Shown piece by piece: positions 1-12,231 of a stretch of DNA of 64,000 nucleotides. A program made the position numbers and the translations under genes. The notes under the pieces are model-generated. The model was not told where the DNA came from, ran no database searches, and worked only from the letters and a program-made list of their open reading frames with translations. How positions within the stretch are numbered: position 1 is the first letter of the stretch; the number at the start of each line of letters is the position of its first letter. The DNA comes from Blastobasis lacticolella (Eukaryota; Arthropoda; Insecta; Lepidoptera; Blastobasidae), in NCBI GenBank assembly GCA_905147135.1, contig LR990048.1, positions 12,694,563 to 12,758,562 on the forward strand. The letters run 5' to 3'.

Positions 1-135
1 TCGAACGCGATCCTTCCGTGTAACTCCACCGCAGCATCTCCATTTCCGTGACGCGCAGCTCCTGCTCTTGTGGCGTTAGCAGGCGCTCTCTTTGAGCAAT
101 AAACTCGTTACGTTGTGCGCTTGATCCAGCAACAC
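1..135 (-). pseudogene. RTE-type LINE reverse-transcriptase C-terminal fragment
   Basis: Reading the minus strand, one frame gives a stretch containing VTEMEMLRW. A neighbouring frame then continues with GVTRKDRVR. Together these are the pattern that follows the polymerase domain in RTE-clade non-LTR retrotransposons, where an EMRMLRW block is followed by GVT..DR.RNE. The frame change between the two blocks shows the copy is broken. The element runs off the left edge of the window, so its length is unknown. No acceptor-like sequence precedes it, so it is unlikely to be the second exon of the minus-strand gene at 3043-3404. Confidence 0.7.
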
Positions 136-2459
136 TTTTGAAATCGTTGCTTACGTTATAATCATTCGATTAGTAACGCACATTACCACATTATTGTACG
201 ACAGATTGCCCCTTAACTGAGTGATTGTACATTATTGTACGTAATAAATGAACAAGCCCTCTCAGTACGTCACGTAGTGCGCGCAGATGTGTGCGGCCTC
301 GCGCCGTTCTTGGTATACACGTGTTGAGAATTTGTACGGGCGACACTTTTGTACGCACTTTCTTAGTACTTGCTTAGCTCAAAATTGTATATTCTGACAA
401 TACTCTCTACTGAATAAAATATTTTTTATTTTTCTACGTGGCGACATTTTGACAACCGCTTTGTTGGCACGGTGTTATAGATCTATTGAATGGTATAGGT
501 ACCGGTCAGCCGTACAGTGATATAGACTGTTTTTCATTCATATCTTTGACGTAGATAGTGGTAGAGAAAAACTTTTTACGAACAAAGAAATACTAACGAG
601 TAAATTATGTTACCTTAGTCTCAAGGAATGCCATTTTATTCACACATTTTACGACAAAGCAATGAAAATGTCAGTTGTCACTGTAACCTATTAGCTATCA
701 AGATGACGATGCGGTAAAATAGACGACCGTGAAGGCAGACGAAAGTAATCAGGCCTTAGTGATATTTCTAGCCATTGTCTACGGTGTATTGTCCACGAAA
801 CGCGGCGTCGTACTTCCTGCAAATTATTACTTTGAACGCCACTCAAAAAAGGAAGTCCGTTTCCTTTGTGCAATATTTTGCATATGGGACGAGAAAGCCG
901 GCGATGCTATCGATTTGGCGTCGAAAGTCATTTACAAACGGAACTTCCTTTAATGTGTGGTTATTACGACTTTTAAGTACGGGTGTGCTGTAATCAGGAC
1001 CTGCCAGACGCTATCTGTTTATTTTTACAGGATCTATATGTGGATCTTACAATACTCAGTTGGATGACAATGCTAGCAACGTTAATCAACTTTTACGAAT
1101 AAACTTACCACATAAAATACCATACAAAGTGGCTGATCAGCTGAATGCTAAAGCAATGAAAAGCAATCACCTCAACGTCGATAGAATATTGATTGAGTAT
1201 AACCCTACTCCATTAAACAGCTAGGATTACGCATTTCAATCAATTGCATCGTCTAATCACTGGAAAGTAATTAAGCTGGCATTTTATTGCATCCGCAGTG
1301 ACCTCATCGAGATGAAACCCTATGCATCTCGGGCACGAAGGTTGCCAATAAACTCCAAGGCTTCGAGACCCGAGGCAATAAACCGTGGCCGTGGGAAGCC
1401 ATGTGGGTCACGCCGATCCCAACTGCCGGGGGTTGCGGTTAGGAGACGGCTTTCGTCCACGACGTGGAGGAAACAAAGGCCTTTGAGCAAGCGTCACTAT
1501 ATCTTAACTGTTCTCTTCTCTTCTAAGATTTTACCATTGGCTGTCTTTCGGTTCCTTTAGGTCTTTTTGAGATGTTGGAAGGTTTTCGCTTAAAAGTTTG
1601 GACTGATGCATAAATTAGTAACAATATCCTTTCGATAGTCTCTGCCTTCCACTACAGGATACGTGTGTAAGCGTATAATCGAAATTTAACTAGCTAATAA
1701 TAATAAAACGTTAATCTAAGTACGAATGTACTTGCGAACGGCTTTGCTTTTGACCTCTCTCCGCTTTTCCAATGCGCATTCTCGGGTGAAATTGCAAAGC
1801 AGGTCTACGTGATATTATGTATGTCTACATTCTAGATTATTACAGACATACTTTTTATGTAGGTCGTTTGGTGCAGATTCTGGCAAAATTCTCCACTGAT
1901 GTTAAGTGGAGGATACTCAAGTCCTACACACAGCCCAACAGTGGACCTTCGTAATGTGTGTGTATGTGTTTGTGACTTTGTCGTACAGAAAATTTAATCC
2001 ATTCATTCAAAGCCATGTTATTGTGATTGCGTACTTTTACGGTTTCCAAGATATAAACCTTGGAAGTAATAGCTACATTGTTTATTTTGTAGGTATCATA
2101 AACAAGCCCTACGTCGTCACATCATTGATAAATCATATTGAAATCGTAATATTAAACGTCGATTCGGTTAAGTACGGAACCGTAAATTCTTGTATAAACG
2201 AATGGTTTCAATTAAAGAATAGATATTCGGTATTCGTAACCGTGATTTCCATTAGGCAAGTTATCAAGTTTTATAAATGGTTACGTAGAAAGAATTTATA
2301 TTATTTTTTACCTAAACAATTGCAACTGTAACCAGCTAATACGGGCCTTCTCAAGGAGTTGAGGATTTAGCTATAATGTCCACATTTGACAAGCGGAAAC
2401 GCTACTTTGAAAATACACGCAACAACAACAAGAAGAACACTTTTTCTTGCCTAATTAGA
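136..2459. other. Gene-free AT-rich stretch
   Basis: No gene is supported here. There is a GC-richer patch at about 1300-1480 of unknown origin. A 141-codon open frame at 1906-2331 begins with GTG, is AT-rich and resembles nothing I recognise. If the minus-strand exon at 3043-3404 belongs to a gene running leftwards, this stretch would be part of its first intron. Confidence 0.5.
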
Positions 2460-2860
2460 TGACCCTCGAAGATCACCTTGTACGGCACATGTGTATGGAA
2501 GGTTGGTGCTACTCTTTACTCTGTCGGAAACATGGCCAATATCCAGGCTAGACAAGGTTTAAACAGCTGCCAATAACAACGTATTGAACTTTTCCATAAT
2601 AACTATACTATAATTCCAGTAACTTATTCTCATGGAATTCTTCAAGAAGGGTAAGGAAGATTTTACAAACACGCTTAACACGTTAGTGACACTCCTGACG
2701 CAAACGTCGTAAGGCTATGGTAACTGCTTACCATCAGGCAGGCGCGTTACCCATCTTATGCCCGACTGCACTAAACTTTAGGCGACGCTTAAGTTTTTTT
2801 TTGTTATACGGCAGACAAACAGGCAAGCGGGCCACATGATGGAAAGTGGAAGTTGGTATA
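2460..2860 (-). repeat. Fragments of two LINE 3'-tail families
   Basis: On the minus strand 2460-2545 carries the modules GTAGCACCAACC and CCGTACAAGG, shared with better copies at 62464-62724 and 33785-34052. Positions 2796-2850 match the other tail family, the rc of ggcaagcgggccacatgatgg, which is better preserved at 43711 and 45716. Both look like old, 5'-truncated non-LTR retrotransposon ends. Confidence 0.55.
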
Positions 2861-3042
2861 ATATATTCCTAACAAGAAAAATCACGTCACCAACACGAAA
2901 ACTAAACTCGTAAAGTCACTTGACTTTATGAAACCGATTGTGTGACTCCTAAATGCTTAGGAATATCTTAAGGTGCCAAATTCAGAGTCGTCTAAGTTTA
3001 GTGCAATCGGGAAAACAATAAGGGCAAAAATATCCGACTCAC

Positions 3043-3404
3043 CTAAGAAGTAGATTGAGCGAACTGTCATTCCTTGTCGTGGGCACGTCCTTGACGCTGG
3101 AGGGTTCGCTGCGGACGCCCCGGAGGGAGAGCCGCAGCTGCCTCGGAATGGAGCTGAGTAGGCCGCTGCTGCTCCGGCGCTGGTTCAAGCTCTTGGAACG
3201 CGTCAACTTGCTGGCTTCAACGTCCACGGCCTGAGGGTGCGCCGACACCTCCTCAATGGTATCGCTCGAAGCGTTCGTCCGCACAATAGTAGGAACAGCA
3301 CCTTTCTCATCCCCCAACAGTTTCTCCCACGGAGAAGCGACGTCCTCCTCTGAAATCGTCTCGAAACTCCTCGGACCGACCGACGAAGAAGTCTTGTCCG
3401 ACAT
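3043..3404 (-). CDS. First coding exon of an unidentified gene (partial)
   Basis: A minus-strand open frame starts at an ATG at 3404-3402 in an excellent insect start context (GCAGCCATG). An in-frame ATG seven codons upstream (3425) is an alternative start with poorer context. The frame runs 120 codons and meets CTTCTTAG|GTGAGTC at 3043/3042, a strong splice donor, so the TGA just inside the intron is not the real end; the intron would be phase 2. The peptide is hydrophilic and Ser/Arg-rich and opens with MSDKTSSSV. It has an acidic patch (SEEDVASPWEKLLGDE), then a basic Ser-rich part including the possible kinase site RRSSS. There is no signal peptide or membrane segment. It looks like a disordered N-terminal tail of a longer protein whose next exons lie at lower coordinates; I could not find them here. 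Its GC content is clearly higher than the flanks. Function unknown. Confidence 0.6.
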
Positions 3405-3499
3405 GGCTGCAGTGAATAGAGGCATAGGAAACAGAAGGAACGAAACGTAGCACTAACAGACACCTACAGGGCACTTCGTCACTTTGGATTTTTAGTTTC

Positions 3500-4800
3500 T
3501 TGGCAGCACTTCACTCTTATCATAATATCCATTTGTAGATCATAATGTTTGGGGAAGAAATGTTGACACTGTAACAAAAGAGAAACGACCGTTAGAATAG
3601 ACTGCATTATTAGTTACAACACTGAATAGAGAGTTAACCACTGGATTTATTTCGTGATATAGGAAATGAAATTAAAAACACAATGGAGCTTTTGTAGTAT
3701 TCTATTCGAATGTATAGTAATGATGTGTAGTGGTATGAATCGAAAGCAATTTACTTTCGCAAAAGTTTCTACTTTTACTTTTACTGAAAATTGTGTAGGT
3801 AATGGAACTAGATCTTTTAATTTTATGGTTGAAAAGTTACGCTCTGATGGACACTACGAGTATGTACAGTCTGCGGCAGAGTGAAGGGCGTTCTCAGCAC
3901 AGGTACATATTATGTAAGCTAGGTGGCCCGCTCACTTTGCAGCTGACTGTAAACACAGTTGCCGAAAGTATTGGAGACAACGGAACGGTCGCCCGTCGAA
4001 CAGCAAATGAGCCTTTCTAATAATCTCCTCTTTATAATTGCACGTGTATTGTTTGAAGAGAAAGGAGTAATAAAACCAGAGACTGGAAATTACAAACATA
4101 TTGAGCTAAGCTTAATTGCCTAGGCTGAACTTCTAGTTTGCCTAACTGTCAATTACACCGAAATTGTGATGAAAAAAAATTCCTTATTAGCATTTTAGAA
4201 ACTTTCCCAGCGTGTGCGTTTGTGTAATAATAACGGGTAACAGGCAATATTTTACTAGTTTGTATTTTATGGCAGTAAATTATAAGCTCGTCACATGTTG
4301 TGGACCAACTTATGTATATCCTCGGCCTATGTTTCAATGGCGAGAAAGTTAGTCTATGTACCGCATTGCAAGATGCATTTATCACCGGTAGGACGAGGAA
4401 AGTATTTATCGGACTTGTTCCAGTCGGTGGCTGCTTGTAATTTACTCGCTTAGCCTGAAGGTGTGTGGTCTGTTACCCTGGTTTAACTGTACTTTAATTG
4501 GCCTCTAACGGTCATGCCATTTTTCGCGAAAGCAAGAACACTCCTTAATTACAAGTTTCTAAAACATTGCGAAATTACCTTAATCATGTCTAAGTATAAG
4601 TATAGCTACACACTCTTACATACTTGTACATGTGGTGATGAGCAATCCACGACAATAGCTTTCAAAAGTAATTGTTGTTGTAATAATATGAAAGGAACCA
4701 ACTATTACATAAGCGATTTTCTTTGATATCTCTAAATGCTGCTATAAACTCTTTAAAGAAATTACAGAGAAGAGAATTTGTGTAGGTTCTCTTGTGTAGG
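3500..4800. other. Gene-free stretch, nothing recognised
   Basis: AT-rich sequence upstream of the orphan minus-strand exon. It could hold that gene's promoter or 5' UTR, but no convincing TATA/Inr pair was seen. The short open frames at 3666-4020 have no recognisable content. Confidence 0.45.
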
Positions 4801-4809
4801 TAAAAGAAA

Positions 4810-5015
4810 TCATCTTGGAGTTAATTGGCATCTTAGCCCGGAGTCTGCCTCACCATGATCCAGGATATGGCAAATTAGGTAATTACAGTGGGCCATACTT
4901 GACCATCTGACCATCCTTAACCCTGTTACCATGGAACCTGACCAGATTGGATCATAGTTACAAGTCGATTGATTGTTCAGGTCTCATCACGATGTTTTCC
5001 TCACCGAAAAGCACT
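4810..5015 (-). repeat. tRNA-derived SINE, headless copy
   Basis: The minus strand carries AACATCGTGATGAGACCTG, CACTGTAATTACCTAATTTG and ATCCTGGATCATGG in that order. The same blocks, in the same order, are in the complete copy at 59335-59625. No A or B box was found upstream (about 5015-5130), so the tRNA head is lost or was never copied. Confidence 0.7.
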
Positions 5016-5019
5016 ACTC

Positions 5020-7430
5020 ACATTACAGTACCGGTAATGTATGTGCGTTATTCCTCTAAACACATTCCTGCTTTAATGGTGCGTATAATTTTAGCTGCCG
5101 CTTCTAAATCTAACTGTACGTCGACATCAAGTACTTGATAATGACACCGTTGGCTTTAATACACACGTAGAACACCACACGTGTGTGCCAAATGAATTTC
5201 ACAATTTTCTCAGAAATTCTAGTGAATTTTAACCATTTCTATGATGTCATTTTATGACTAACGCCTAGTCGCTTTCCAAAGGACGTTCGACATGAAAGGA
5301 GAGTCAGAGTATAGAACGAATGCATTTTGAACGCATAATGAGTATATTTAATGACTTTATGAATAATTTTTGCGTCGTATAAACTCGACAATGGTGATAA
5401 CATAAGGTGTAATATTGGTAAGATGTGCGTTGAGCACAAGTATAACGTATGGTAGGTACCAACTGTCAGGTTGGTTACATATGAATTTAAAAAACTCGAT
5501 TTGCGCTCCCACGTACCTATAACGAGACAAATGGCATTAACCAAATCATTATTAATAAATAAGAAACTATCCATCAGTCTGGAGCTAATACTGGCATAGT
5601 TTTTCCGTACGGTTCCCGGAAGAGTAAATATATTATAGTGGCATCACAGTGGCTGTCGCGAGATGGGACGGCCGCAGCAGTAGTATTTTTGACCGCCGCC
5701 GCCGTTGCCAAGTGTGCATCAAATGTGGGTCAATGCTCCAGAGACCACACCCGGTCATTGCTGCACCAAAGAAACGTAAAAAGCCGAGGTAGATTGCATT
5801 CTAAACATTTCTACTCCAGTATAAGTAATAGTCACTGTCGATGCTTTACCTCGCAAACGCACTCCAAACCTCCAAATAATTAATATCACAAAGCTGTCTC
5901 ATTTCACACGACTTATTGCTTCATTTGCAGTCAATAATCAGATTAATCAAGAACGAAACTTATTTCCTATTTGACAATCGTGTTGTTTAACATTCCTACT
6001 GTTGAACATTCCTGACGAGATTAAATTTCAAATCTGGTACGGAATCTGGAGCAAAGTCAAGTATTAAATTAGGTAGTGTAGTCGACTCGATCACGAAGTG
6101 TTTTAGTGTTCTATTTCTTTGTTATTTAGAATTCCAGTACCTGTCAAAATTTGGCACAGGAAGCCCGCGGTCTGTTAGCTTGACCTGAAACTCAATGATG
6201 ATATATAGGCCAGTATGATACACTTCCTGTGTTCTGGTATTAAATTACGTGAGTATTTTTTACGAAACAAAACATGTGTTTTTATGCTGTACGCCATACG
6301 ATCGTACAGCTGGGCCACACGGCCAGCCTTTTGGGCTATCTGCTTTCTGGGGACTTCGGACAATTTTTAAATCTTTAGTTGTTTAGTTAGACAAGGCTTT
6401 TTGTAAAATGTCGTTATTATAAATAATGGGTACTCATAAGTAACAATATTTATTTAATTTGCTTATACGATCTCTGATCAAAGCATTGTTGTCTAACTGA
6501 TACCGCGCATGACATATTCTCATTTGAAGGTTGATTAACGGTCTCGTTTTTCGAGTTACGTCTTACGTCTTCGCCTTCAATTAACATAAAAACATACAAT
6601 TTATTGCCAACTTAATAACAGCTTTTAATTTCCATAGAAAAAATTAGAATACTGACAACTTCACTACTTTGTAGCACTTACTAATCTCTCGATAGAACAT
6701 TAGAAGCGCAATCTTTGTGCGCAATTTGTGTGAACGACAAGACAATAGTGGTAACTATGTCTGCAATTATTTTCCTGTAGATTACGTTGTTAGGTTTAAA
6801 TAAGCCACACGTGCAAAATCAAATATGTATATTTGCATATGTATCATCATCGTCATTATTTTTCAGCGCGATCCTAACGGGTGGAGTCGGCACAACATGT
6901 CTCTCTTGCATTTAACCTTATCATCGGTCATCTCGGCATACCATTATCTTCAAAAACCCATTCAAATATATAAAATTTATTATAGAAACGATAGTGTATC
7001 TAGTAATACCTACAATTGTTAACATATGATATCTCTACCTATAATGTATCTACGCCATTGACGCACTTTTAGCGGACGTACCTACAGGGAATTGGCACAA
7101 TTTCTGCGTTGGTGGTTTATGGTTGCACCAATCATTCAATCTACTGTGTAATTTATAAACGTTTAAATTTGTAATGATTCCGAATTTATTACTTTCGACT
7201 AATAGACTAAACCTCTAAATGCGTAAAGAAGCTTGGTACATTGTTGTAGGTTTGCTTAAGAATATTAAAAGTCGAGTTAAATAAACTTCCTTGCATGAGA
7301 AGTATCCACAAACAAAGTAGTAGAATGTATTTGCTATAATACTTAGCTATAATACATTTCTGCTATTTATTTCATAGTTGCAAACCTACAGTCTGTTACT
7401 CATATCTGTATAACATGGGTATTCGAGGCC
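5020..7430. other. Gene-free AT-rich stretch
   Basis: A slightly GC-richer part at about 5640-5780 is open in one plus frame, but that frame begins with GTG and has no family signature. The rest is plain AT-rich DNA with no splice-bounded coding exon, RNA gene or repeat that I can name. Confidence 0.4.
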
Positions 7431-7645
7431 GCCGGGTCCGATGGCCGCCTGTATTCGCAATAGCGAATTTGTGTTGTTTCGTGGATCCAGCACGGTTAGC
7501 ACAAGCGTGCTCTTGCGCGCGCTAAGCGAGAAAAGGCGCAACATACATACCTCTATCTCTTTCATCTTAGTATTGAGAGAGGAAAACAAACGCTCTGTTG
7601 CGGCGCGAGCTGTGTCGCGGGCACACTTGTATAAGCCGTGCTACT
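7430..7645. other. GC-rich island open on both strands, possibly a conserved repeat or short CDS
   Basis: About 215 bp is markedly richer in G+C and CpG than its surroundings. On the plus strand an ATG (7441, context TCCGATGGCC) opens a 75-codon frame starting MAACIRNSEF and ending at 7668. On the minus strand a 67-codon frame covers the same bases. Two overlapping open frames usually mean base composition rather than coding. I do not recognise either product. It may be a promoter-like island, a repeat or a short exon. Confidence 0.3.
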
Positions 7646-8433
7646 ACCCAAACAAACAGTCCATCTGACTTAGGTAACCTATTCGTCTTTAGATTTGTAA
7701 AGGCACTAGAATTTTGTGATTTCCAGTAACTTATGGGGAAGAATACCCCGAATACTCGAACTCGATAAAAGACTAAGAGTTCAAAACTTCAAACTTGAGG
7801 CTGACTAAATTCGATCCAGTGGCTATGCCAACTAACCGACAGATACATCTTTCACAACAAGTTTAATGAGACAAAAAGATGTGATACACTGGATATAAGA
7901 ACAATAAGCTCTTTAACGTTAGACAGCTGCAATTATGGAAATATAAGAAATCGCTTGAAATCCATAAAAAAGAAAATAGTTTTAGCATTGCATTTACAAT
8001 GGAATTAATTTGTTTATATTGAGTCATTAAATCTTTTACGGTAGGACTTGAGTTTCTACAGTTTTGTGTTAGAATAACATTATATGGAAATATCAACATA
8101 TGCGACGCTTCAGGTCTTCTGAGAAGGAAAACGCTTTAATGATTTTTTTACTACTTATTTCATGTGTCACGCAAATATAAAAGTTCTCGGAACGTCGCAT
8201 AAATAAATATCTCGCTAAGACGATACCTACGGCAGGTTGGTAATAAAGCAGGTAGGCAAACAATGTTAATTCCCAGATGTATGATGAACATGAAGAGGTT
8301 ATGTCATCTCTATAGTCATTAGCAGTAAATTCTTTAAGCATAACATTTTGTTCTCAAAATTGACATATTGTATTTTGCAATGAACTTAGAAAATAAAGCA
8401 CGAAATTAAAAATGTGTTTAGCTTTATTGTTTA

Positions 8434-8650
8434 CTAGTGGACCCAGCGCGACTTCGTTCGCGGACATCTACTTTACCCCTGTCTAACCTTTTTTTTCTTG
8501 CTTATAATTATAAACCTTCCTCTTGAACCATTCTATCTATTGTTGAAAATCATATTAAAATCCATTGCGTAGTTCAAAAGATCTAAACGTACATAGATAG
8601 ATACATAGGACAGACGACGGGAAGCGACTTTTTTTTATACTATGTCTAGA
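8434..8650 (-). mobile_element. Non-autonomous Helitron (Lep1-like)
   Basis: On the minus strand the copy ends GGGTCCACTAGT, with the Helitron-type terminal CTAG at 8437-8434. It carries the body blocks typical of this lepidopteran group: AAGTCGCTTCCCGTCGTCTG, TACGCAATGGATTTTAATAT and AAGAGGAAGG. Sister copies in the window lie at 11470, 16522, 17520 and 44331. No coding capacity. Confidence 0.65.
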
Positions 8651-10155
8651 TAGGTACAGGGTGCAAATTTTTGGATAATATATAATATTCATTACATTGG
8701 ACACCATTGCTAATAAAACACTAGTGAAATCTGAAACTGAAGCTGAAGCTAAGGTTTAGGTGAATATAAATGTTATTCGACCTAAATATATCGAATACCG
8801 AATATTTTTTCGTAATTTAGCCACTCTGATAGTAGAAATTGCTCGAAAGATGAGTTCAACGTCCAATATATAAATAGACTTTAATATTTATTATGTCAAT
8901 AAGATATCTAAGTTTAATATCAAGGAAAACGATAATCACATTCAAAATAAATAGGTAGACACGTACATTCGATCTGATGTAGGTACATCTGCTTCCTACG
9001 TCATAGCAGATGGAAAACAAAGGTAAACAAAGTGAATCTCGTCAGAAGAATTAATGGTGCGAACTGAAAAATAGCTAAGTGTTTGTGTAGACAAGCATCG
9101 TAACAGACAGACTAAAGGATGTAATTATCCTATCTAGGCCTATGATTGCCTATCTACGCTATTCAATTATTACGCTAGGATTCAAACTATTTATGGATTA
9201 ATAACGTAGGTTCACGTTGTCACTTATTTTGTGTTTAAATATCTATCATAAGCCTTTTAAGCACGTTATCTTTGTCTTAGAAGATATTGACTTAAAAACC
9301 CATTGACCTACCACAAGCGCTATTTTATCTTACATGTTAGATAAATTACTTTATTGCGTTTCAATTACAAAATCATCATGAACTTCATCTTCAACTAGTC
9401 ATTATCCATTTCTGATAGTATTTTTAATTAAATACCAATATCGATTTGAATCGTTCGTTTGATAATTTTTATCTTAATTGAACTCAAATAACCAGTCAAA
9501 ACTAGCCAACGTATACGAAACTAAATAACTGACTAATACAAATAAAGTACTGGAAGGGGATGATGCGTAATTGTAAAGGATTTTAATCAGAATATAACAC
9601 CGAGACAGATATTTATTATAAGCACATTGGTTCACGAACTGCGCAACTGCATCTGTGTCGAAATATCTGGTTATACATTCACCAAGGTATCTATGCGGTA
9701 AAACACAAAAAATATATTATTGTATACTTCTGGCTGGATTCCTTACTTTATAAAACTACATTGTGCAAGTACACCAAAGACCTAACGGCAGTTCCTACGT
9801 GATTCTATTTCAATATATTGATCAAGAGAGGATCACGATACATTTTTTATTCGCATATAAAATTTTTACAGCGATCTCTTGACACCGATCGGACTGAATA
9901 CCGAGCTTTTGGATGGATCCTCGATGGGGAACTATCCAAACATTTTCCTGTTAGAAAGTGGTGATTTCTGGTTTGATTTACGGCTTAGTTATTGATCGTA
10001 TAAAATTTACAATTGGAATATAAAAACAGCAAAGAGAATAAGTGCCCAAGGGAAAAAGTTTGAACAGTAAAATTTAAAACTCGGCGCCCACGCGCGCCGG
10101 CCGAGAGTGAAACCGGGATTGACGCCAGGATGATGAGGATGAGTTAAATCTAAAA
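8651..10155. other. Gene-free AT-rich stretch with a small LINE tail
   Basis: Mostly featureless. At 10085-10135 the sequence aaccgggattgacgccagga followed by tgatgaggatga resembles the C-terminal codons and GAT-rich tail of RTE-type LINEs; a related tail is at 45085-45165. Nothing else was recognised. Confidence 0.4.
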
Positions 10156-10455
10156 CATGCCAGGAGTGTCCGACCAAAGGTCAATTTCTGGCCGAAGCCA
10201 TAAAAAAATGTATTTAAGATTTCTACAAGCTACAATTAATAATATAAATGATTTAAATCTTTGATATTGAAGGTTTATGAGCTGTATAATATAGAAAGGT
10301 AATTTAACTCAGCTCTAGAGGATCCAGAGATGAGAATAAAAATTATCTTGCAATTTATTTGCCAAAAATAATAATACCACCGAAAATCAAGATGGCTTTT
10401 TGGCCGAAGGTGGCCGAAGCCGCAGCCGAAGCTTCAGTCGGACACTACATGCCAG
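10156..10455. mobile_element. hAT-like MITE with intact 8-bp target duplication
   Basis: The 284-bp element (10164-10447) begins GAGTGTCCGAC and ends GTCGGACACTA, inverted repeats differing only at the outermost base. It is flanked on both sides by the same octamer CATGCCAG (10156-10163 and 10448-10455). An 8-bp duplication with short imperfect TIRs is the hallmark of hAT elements. The subterminal GGCCGAAG motif occurs near both ends (about 10189 and 10401 onward). No transposase is encoded. Confidence 0.8.
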
Positions 10456-11469
10456 TAAAAGCTTGATTTCGTAAGACAGCGGTGCCGTCCACAGAAACGT
10501 TTGTACTTAAGTTTGTAATTACTGTGGAAACAATATGGTGTCAAATGCGCTGCAACGTTTTGTTTCCATAGTAATTAAACATTCAATGACGTCATACACC
10601 GGTGTGAGGATACTCTACTTAGCCCAAACTTTTAGCAAAACTTGCCTAGACTTTGATAGACCGTCTTCATTATTGTATAGTAGGGATGTGGTAGGCATAA
10701 AAAAACATCAATATGATATCGATGCATCAATATTTTACTGCAAGGCCTAACGCAGTTGTCTATTTATATTTGTCATTTATGTACATTTTAGACCATTGTA
10801 ATAGATTTTTAAAAGGACAACCGGTGGGCAACATTGTCAAGACTTCTCATATTGGCCAAGTCTCATAGAGTTTTGGCCAACATTTGGCCTTTCTACCACT
10901 AAGCCTTTTTTTGTTAAATATACAATTGTCAATACATTTGTATTATAGAAAGAGGGCACCCGAAAACATGTAGGTACCTATAATAGGTAGGTAACGTTTT
11001 GTCAACACACTTTGAATAGTGATTGCGAAAAATTCAGATCAACGAGGAAGTGACCGAGACAATTATCATCATCCGGGAGCACAAATGTGTGTTATTAACA
11101 TAACACGTGTAGGTAAATATATGTATCGCGCGCTTTTTCGACGCGCGCGCATGTTCCGAGTAAATCCGGCAAAACGGACCGTTGGCCTGCCGTTCATTCA
11201 CCGAAGCGTCTTGATATAAAACAATGACACCAAGGTCCCATTCTCATGCAATATTAGGTTGTTTTAGTTGAGATTAGGTATATTTATGTACGTTTGTTTT
11301 GTTAAGACTGCTCAGTTTTCACCAATGTTCTACATTATGGGTTGAAAGTCCAATTTTTCAGCACAACCCACTATTACTCTGGTTTGCACTGGATACCTTA
11401 ATAATGGATATAAAAGTAGACGAAATTATCGTTGTTATACAAAACTGCATCATCGCGTAGGTATATACA

Positions 11470-11668
11470 TATTATGAAACAAAGTCGCTTCCAGCCGTCC
11501 GCCGGCAGTTCCCGTGTAGTATCTATGTACGCTTAGATCTTTTAAACAAAGCAACGGATTTAAATACAGTTTTCAACAAAGATAGTGTTATTCAAGAGAA
11601 TGGTTTATAAGCAAAAAAGGTAGGGGCAAAGTAGGTGTACACGAACGAAGTCGCGCCGGATCCACTAG
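11470..11668 (+). mobile_element. Non-autonomous Helitron (Lep1-like)
   Basis: Shares aaagtcgcttccagccgtcc, caacggatttaaatac and attcaagagaatgg with the copies at 16522 and 17520. It ends gaagtcgcgccggatccactag followed by T, the usual Helitron terminus. No coding capacity. Confidence 0.65.
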
Positions 11669-11875
11669 TGTAATAAATAAATAAATGCCACGGGGCCCTA
11701 AACCATGACGTAATGCTTAACGTATATGAATCTAAAGTCGATCTGTGGTAAACAGGACAAATATATCTATTAACAATATTGACTTTGTATGAAGTAGGGC
11801 GCAAAGGGTAGATAAGATCGGCCTCGCTAACCGTCGCAAATCGTGATGTGCTCTTCGTTGGGTTAAAATTCTACA

Positions 11876-12082
11876 TCTATATTAGTATTATAAAGAAGAA
11901 AAGTAAATGTTTGTAAGAATGTTTGACACAACCGAATCGATCTTGAAAATTATTCCACTAATAGGACGCTTCATTATTCCCGGGAGTCCTACAGTACGTT
12001 TCATTCCGGAAAAGTAATAGAATCCTGCGGGATAGTTAAATATTTACAATGTGGGCGAATGAAAACCGCGGGGCACGGCTAG
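11876..12082 (+). mobile_element. Non-autonomous Helitron with clean A|T insertion
   Basis: Begins TCTATATTAGTATTATAAAG after an A (11875) and ends CGGGGCACGGCTAG before a T (12083). This is the canonical Helitron arrangement of 5' TC, 3' CTAG and insertion between A and T without target duplication. It belongs to the Lep1-like group widespread in Lepidoptera. Confidence 0.75.
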
Positions 12083-12089
12083 TAATATT

Positions 12090-12231
12090 ACGTGTAAATA
12101 CGAAAGTTCGTAAGGATGTTTCTTACTCTTTCACACCAAAACTACTAAACTGTGGTTCCTGCAGTAACGGGTCCGGAACGAAATAACTAATAACCGTATT
12201 ATACGCGGACGAAGTCGCATGCAAAAGCTAG
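12090..12231 (+). mobile_element. Second Helitron 3' portion, adjacent
   Basis: Contains tacgaaagttcgtaagg, cttactctttcacacc and the terminus gcggacgaagtcgcatgc..CTAG|T. This is a different sequence subfamily from the copy ending eight bases upstream. The short length suggests internal deletion or decay. Confidence 0.55.

Noticed and set aside
1906..2331. A 141-codon plus-strand open frame
   Set aside because: Begins with GTG, AT-rich, no recognisable domain and no splice signals that would make it an exon; chance is sufficient.
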